Assembly: GCA_022842065.1 (NCBI GenBank) | Contig: JALHQH010000026.1 | Location: forward strand, 62,001-126,000 | DNA length: 64,000 nt | Direction of reading: 5' to 3' | Source of the DNA: Caldilineaceae bacterium | Lineage (GTDB): Bacteria; Chloroflexota; Anaerolineae; Caldilineales; Caldilineaceae | Shown here: one piece after another, positions 61,882 through 64,000 of the stretch | Layout: each line of letters starts with the position of its first letter | Numbering within the stretch: the stretch's first letter is position 1 | Notes under the pieces: generated by a model | What the model was told of the DNA's origin: nothing | Databases searched by the model: none | Seen by the model: the letters and a program-made list of their open reading frames with translations, nothing else | Program-made: the position numbers and the translations under genes

Positions 61882-62622
61882 ATGCAAGATCCATCTGCAA
61901 TCCAACCCTTTGATCTCTATCGTATCTTTATTGGCGATCTGCCCTGGACCTTTACCTTAGAGATTGTGCTACGCACGGTGATTGTCTATGTTTATACCCT
62001 GTTATTGGTGCGCTGGTTCAGCCAAAGAGCCGTTGGGCAACTCTCGCTGGTCGAATTTCTGTTGGTCATTGCGCTGGGATCGGCGGTGGGTGATCCCATG
62101 TTCTATCCGGATGTGCCGTTGCTGCATGGGATGACGGTGATTACGGTGGTGGTCCTGATCAACCGGGGGATTGAGCACCTGATCAGCCGTAATGCGCGCT
62201 TTGAACGGTTCATCGAAGGGGTGCCGATTTGCCTGGTGCAGGACGGTCTGATCGAACATACAGCGTTGACCAAGCTGTTGCTCAATCGCGATGAACTGTT
62301 CCAAAGCCTGCGCGTGGCCGGCATTGAGAACATTGGCATGGTGCGGCACGCCTATATGGAGCAAAATGGCCAATTGAGTGTCTTCCGCTTTCGCAAAGGG
62401 GCGGCGCGCGCCGGCTTGCAGATCAATCCCCCTTGGGATTTAATTACCCCGGCCTGGTTTGCGCAGGGTGATCAACTGGATCAGCCAATGCAACTTGGCT
62501 GTGTTCGTTGTGGTAACACGCAGAAATTCGTCGCTAATACGGTGATTCCCACCTGTGACAATTGTAGCTATCATACCTGGACCGACCGTGTGCAGGAGGA
62601 CGATCCCGATATGCACCAATGA
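61882..62622 (+). CDS. DUF421 (YetF-type) membrane protein with C-terminal zinc ribbon
   Basis: 246 residues from the ATG at 61882, with GAGGA 5 nt upstream; an upstream frame to 61786 lacks family similarity. Three N-terminal membrane segments (FTLEIVLRTVIVYVYTLLL; VEFLLVIALGSAVGDPM; TVITVVVLINRGIEHLI) precede the DUF421 cytoplasmic domain (IEGVPICLVQDGLIEHTAL; LRVAGIENIGMVRHAYME; QNGQLSVF). The end CVRCGNTQKF...TCDNCSYHTW adds a four-Cys zinc-ribbon-like motif not typical of this family. Confidence 0.85.
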   Translation: MQDPSAIQPFDLYRIFIGDLPWTFTLEIVLRTVIVYVYTLLLVRWFSQRAVGQLSLVEFLLVIALGSAVGDPMFYPDVPLLHGMTVITVVVLINRGIEHLISRNARFERFIEGVPICLVQDGLIEHTALTKLLLNRDELFQSLRVAGIENIGMVRHAYMEQNGQLSVFRFRKGAARAGLQINPPWDLITPAWFAQGDQLDQPMQLGCVRCGNTQKFVANTVIPTCDNCSYHTWTDRVQEDDPDMHQ

Positions 62623-62816
62623 ATGACGCTCATTGGATACTGGCGCAGCTACCAACGGCTGAGACATCGGCGTGAGCTGCACCCACTAGGTATCTGCCGT
62701 TGGGGTGCGAATGCTTGTCGAAGCCACCGGCAGCGGCGTAAATCCTCTCTAGTCTCCATCATAAACCCAATCTCTCTTCAGAATTTCTCCACAATTAGCC
62801 GGTACACTACATAAAG

Positions 62817-62852
62817 GTTCACGCAACACCAACAAAGCGGTGTTGCGTGAAC
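62817..62852. repeat. 14-bp perfect hairpin downstream of the DUF421 gene
   Basis: GTTCACGCAACACC and its complement with an 8-nt loop. No T tail follows, so it is a hairpin of uncertain role in the 292-bp gap before the ABC exporter. Confidence 0.75.
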
Positions 62853-62914
62853 AGTGGCAGAACACATGATCGTTTTGCTAATGAAATTATTCATCCAATC
62901 GCAGGAGCGTGGCA

Positions 62915-63718
62915 ATGAATGGAAATGGCGCTAACGTTGCAGCCAACCCCCCGGTCATCGCGATCGATGGGGTGACCAAGACCTATCAAATGGGCGAGAC
63001 GGCGGTACATGCTTTGCGTGGCATCAGCTTGACCATTAATGAAGGCGAATATGTCGCCATTATTGGGGCCAGCGGTTCCGGCAAGAGCACATTGATGAAC
63101 ATGATCGGTCTGCTCGATAAACCAACCAGCGGCACGTACAGCATCCGCGGGGTTGAAACGAGCAAACTGAGCCAGAATCGTATGGCCGATTTGCGTAACC
63201 AGGAGATTGGCTTTGTCTTTCAACGGTTTAACCTGTTGGCGCGTACGAATGCCCGGCGTCAGGTCGAGTTGCCCCTCTTTTATGCCGGGGTGGCTGCAGG
63301 CAAGGCGTCGAAAATGGCCGTTGATGCGTTGACGCGGGTGGGGCTGGGCGATCGGACTCACCACCGGCCCGACGAACTTTCGGGCGGTCAACAACAGCGG
63401 GTCGCGATTGCGCGCGCCTTGGTCAATCGCCCCAGCATCTTGCTCGCCGATGAGCCGACCGGTGCCCTGGACAGCAAAACCGGCGAAGAGGTGTTGGAAC
63501 TTTTTCACGAGCTGCATCAACAGGGCATGACCTTGATTGTGGTGACCCATGACCTGGATATTGCGCAGCGAGCCCAGCGTATCGTAACGATCCGCGATGG
63601 GCAGATTCTTAGTGACGAGCGCAAAAGCAGTTTGCACAACGGCGATACTGACGGCCAGCTCAATGGGCAACCCCCTGCTGTCGCAAGCGAAGGAGAAGCA
63701 GTTCATGAAAGTGCTTAG
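62915..63718 (+). CDS. ABC transporter ATPase (MacB/LolD type)
   Basis: 267 residues from the ATG at 62915, with GGAG 7 nt upstream. Walker A GASGSGKST, Q-loop VFQRFNLLARTNA, signature ELSGGQQQRVAIARAL, Walker B ILLADEPTGALD and the switch VVTHDLD are all present. The TKTYQMGETAVHALRGISL start and the GALDSKTGEEV D-loop are typical of MacB-type exporter ATPases. The gene overlaps the permease gene by 14 nt. Powers export or mechanotransmission for an antimicrobial or lipoprotein-type substrate. Confidence 0.9.
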   Translation: MNGNGANVAANPPVIAIDGVTKTYQMGETAVHALRGISLTINEGEYVAIIGASGSGKSTLMNMIGLLDKPTSGTYSIRGVETSKLSQNRMADLRNQEIGFVFQRFNLLARTNARRQVELPLFYAGVAAGKASKMAVDALTRVGLGDRTHHRPDELSGGQQQRVAIARALVNRPSILLADEPTGALDSKTGEEVLELFHELHQQGMTLIVVTHDLDIAQRAQRIVTIRDGQILSDERKSSLHNGDTDGQLNGQPPAVASEGEAVHESA

Positions 63719-64000
63719 ATATTTTGGGGTGGCGATCAACAGCATCTTTGCTCACAAGCTGCGCGCTGGGCTCACCATGTTGGGCATCATCATCGGCGTG
63801 GCTGCGGTGCTGACGACGACCGGCTTTGGCAGTGGGGCGGCGGTCGACATCACGGCCAATATTCAGAGTGGCGGTGTCAACCTGTTGACGATTAGTGCCG
63901 GCTCGAGCACGGGGGCGAATGCCGGCTCCACCATGACCATGGGTGATGCCGAAGCATTGGCGAATAAAGAACTCTTCCCCGAATTGGTTTATGTCGCACC
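63705..64000 (+). CDS. MacB-like ABC permease (5' part, runs off window)
   Basis: The ATG at 63705, with AAGGAG upstream, overlaps the ATPase stop by 14 nt and opens a frame to the edge (about 98 codons). It reads VAINSIFAHKLRAGLTMLGI then IIGVAAVLTTTGFGSGA, the first membrane helix and N-terminal pattern of the FtsX/MacB permease family, followed by a periplasmic region (SGGVNLLTISAGSS). Confidence 0.85.
   Translation, partial: MKVLRYFGVAINSIFAHKLRAGLTMLGIIIGVAAVLTTTGFGSGAAVDITANIQSGGVNLLTISAGSSTGANAGSTMTMGDAEALANKELFPELVYVA

Noticed and set aside
1..64000. CRISPR arrays and tRNA/rRNA genes
   Set aside because: No regularly spaced identical repeats and no cloverleaf or rRNA-like stretches were seen by eye; a tRNA scan would settle it.

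Overview
The window looks like chromosomal DNA of a filamentous or anaerolinean-type Chloroflexota bacterium. The best evidence is a block of giant multi-membrane proteins (DUF2298 / Chlor_Arch_YYY, and the TIGR03663-like family) that is known mainly from Chloroflexota and some archaea. Other hints are SD-preceded starts, GC-rich coding DNA, and many palindromic intergenic repeats. This assignment is inference; no rRNA or marker gene is present. Nearly every gene lies on the minus strand. No tRNA, rRNA, CRISPR array or replication origin was seen.

Left part (1-30 kb). 1-5.7 kb is the N-terminal part of a huge secreted protein with a signal peptide, a beta-helix of polymorphic-membrane-protein type, a roughly 300-residue Thr/Pro linker and a long array of related beta-rich repeats; it runs off the left edge. 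6.2-14 kb holds a GNAT acetyltransferase, a NACHT NTPase with a C-terminal FGE-sulfatase domain (a candidate bacterial NLR defence protein), a broken P-loop kinase gene, a methyltransferase, a VOC protein and an enolase-superfamily enzyme. Two 180-bp direct repeats here each carry a good SigA-type promoter, one upstream of the NACHT gene and one upstream of the VOC gene. 14.7-21.3 kb is an ABC sugar-import cluster (binding protein, two permeases) with a putative heparinase II/III-like lyase and a HEAT protein; together with the enolase-type enzyme it suggests uptake and breakdown of acidic sugars. 21.5-25.2 kb holds an effector-associated-domain TPR protein that shares a GDxVxGDK linker with the NACHT protein, a PIN-like/Phd-like pair and an orphan antitoxin, followed by a 121-bp MITE-like element with an 11-bp target duplication. 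25.4-30.4 kb holds ordinary metabolic and hypothetical genes.

Accessory island (30-41 kb). This is the most unusual stretch. It contains a truncated integron integrase (IntI type) on the plus strand with a GAAC-N4-GTTC (LexA-type) site upstream. Cassette-like minus-strand genes lie on the side where an integron array is expected, among them a HigBA toxin-antitoxin pair, an acetyltransferase and small unknown proteins. One site at 30565-30640 has the architecture of an attC recombination site. An IS91-type transposase gene with an upstream tyrosine recombinase interrupts the island, and gene fragments, frameshifted pseudogenes and 91-bp and 184-bp duplicated segments surround it. I read it as a decayed chromosomal integron invaded by an IS91-like element. 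A YefM-YoeB pair with a TGTACA operator, another acetyltransferase and a nonsense-interrupted iron-permease-family gene close the island.

Right part (41-64 kb). Five very large GT-C-fold membrane proteins sit in a row: GT39-like + two PA14 + NHL; TIGR03663-like + NHL; a further GT-C protein; DUF2298; and a 1672-residue GT39-like/DUF2298 fusion. A LysM/M23 peptidase lies between the first two and a DUF348/G5/3D cell-wall protein lies beyond them. This looks like an envelope assembly or surface glycosylation locus. Plus-strand genes appear only at the right end: a DUF421 membrane protein with a zinc ribbon, and a MacB-like ABC exporter (ATPase plus partial permease). Many intergenic gaps hold dispersed palindromic repeats of several recognisable families.
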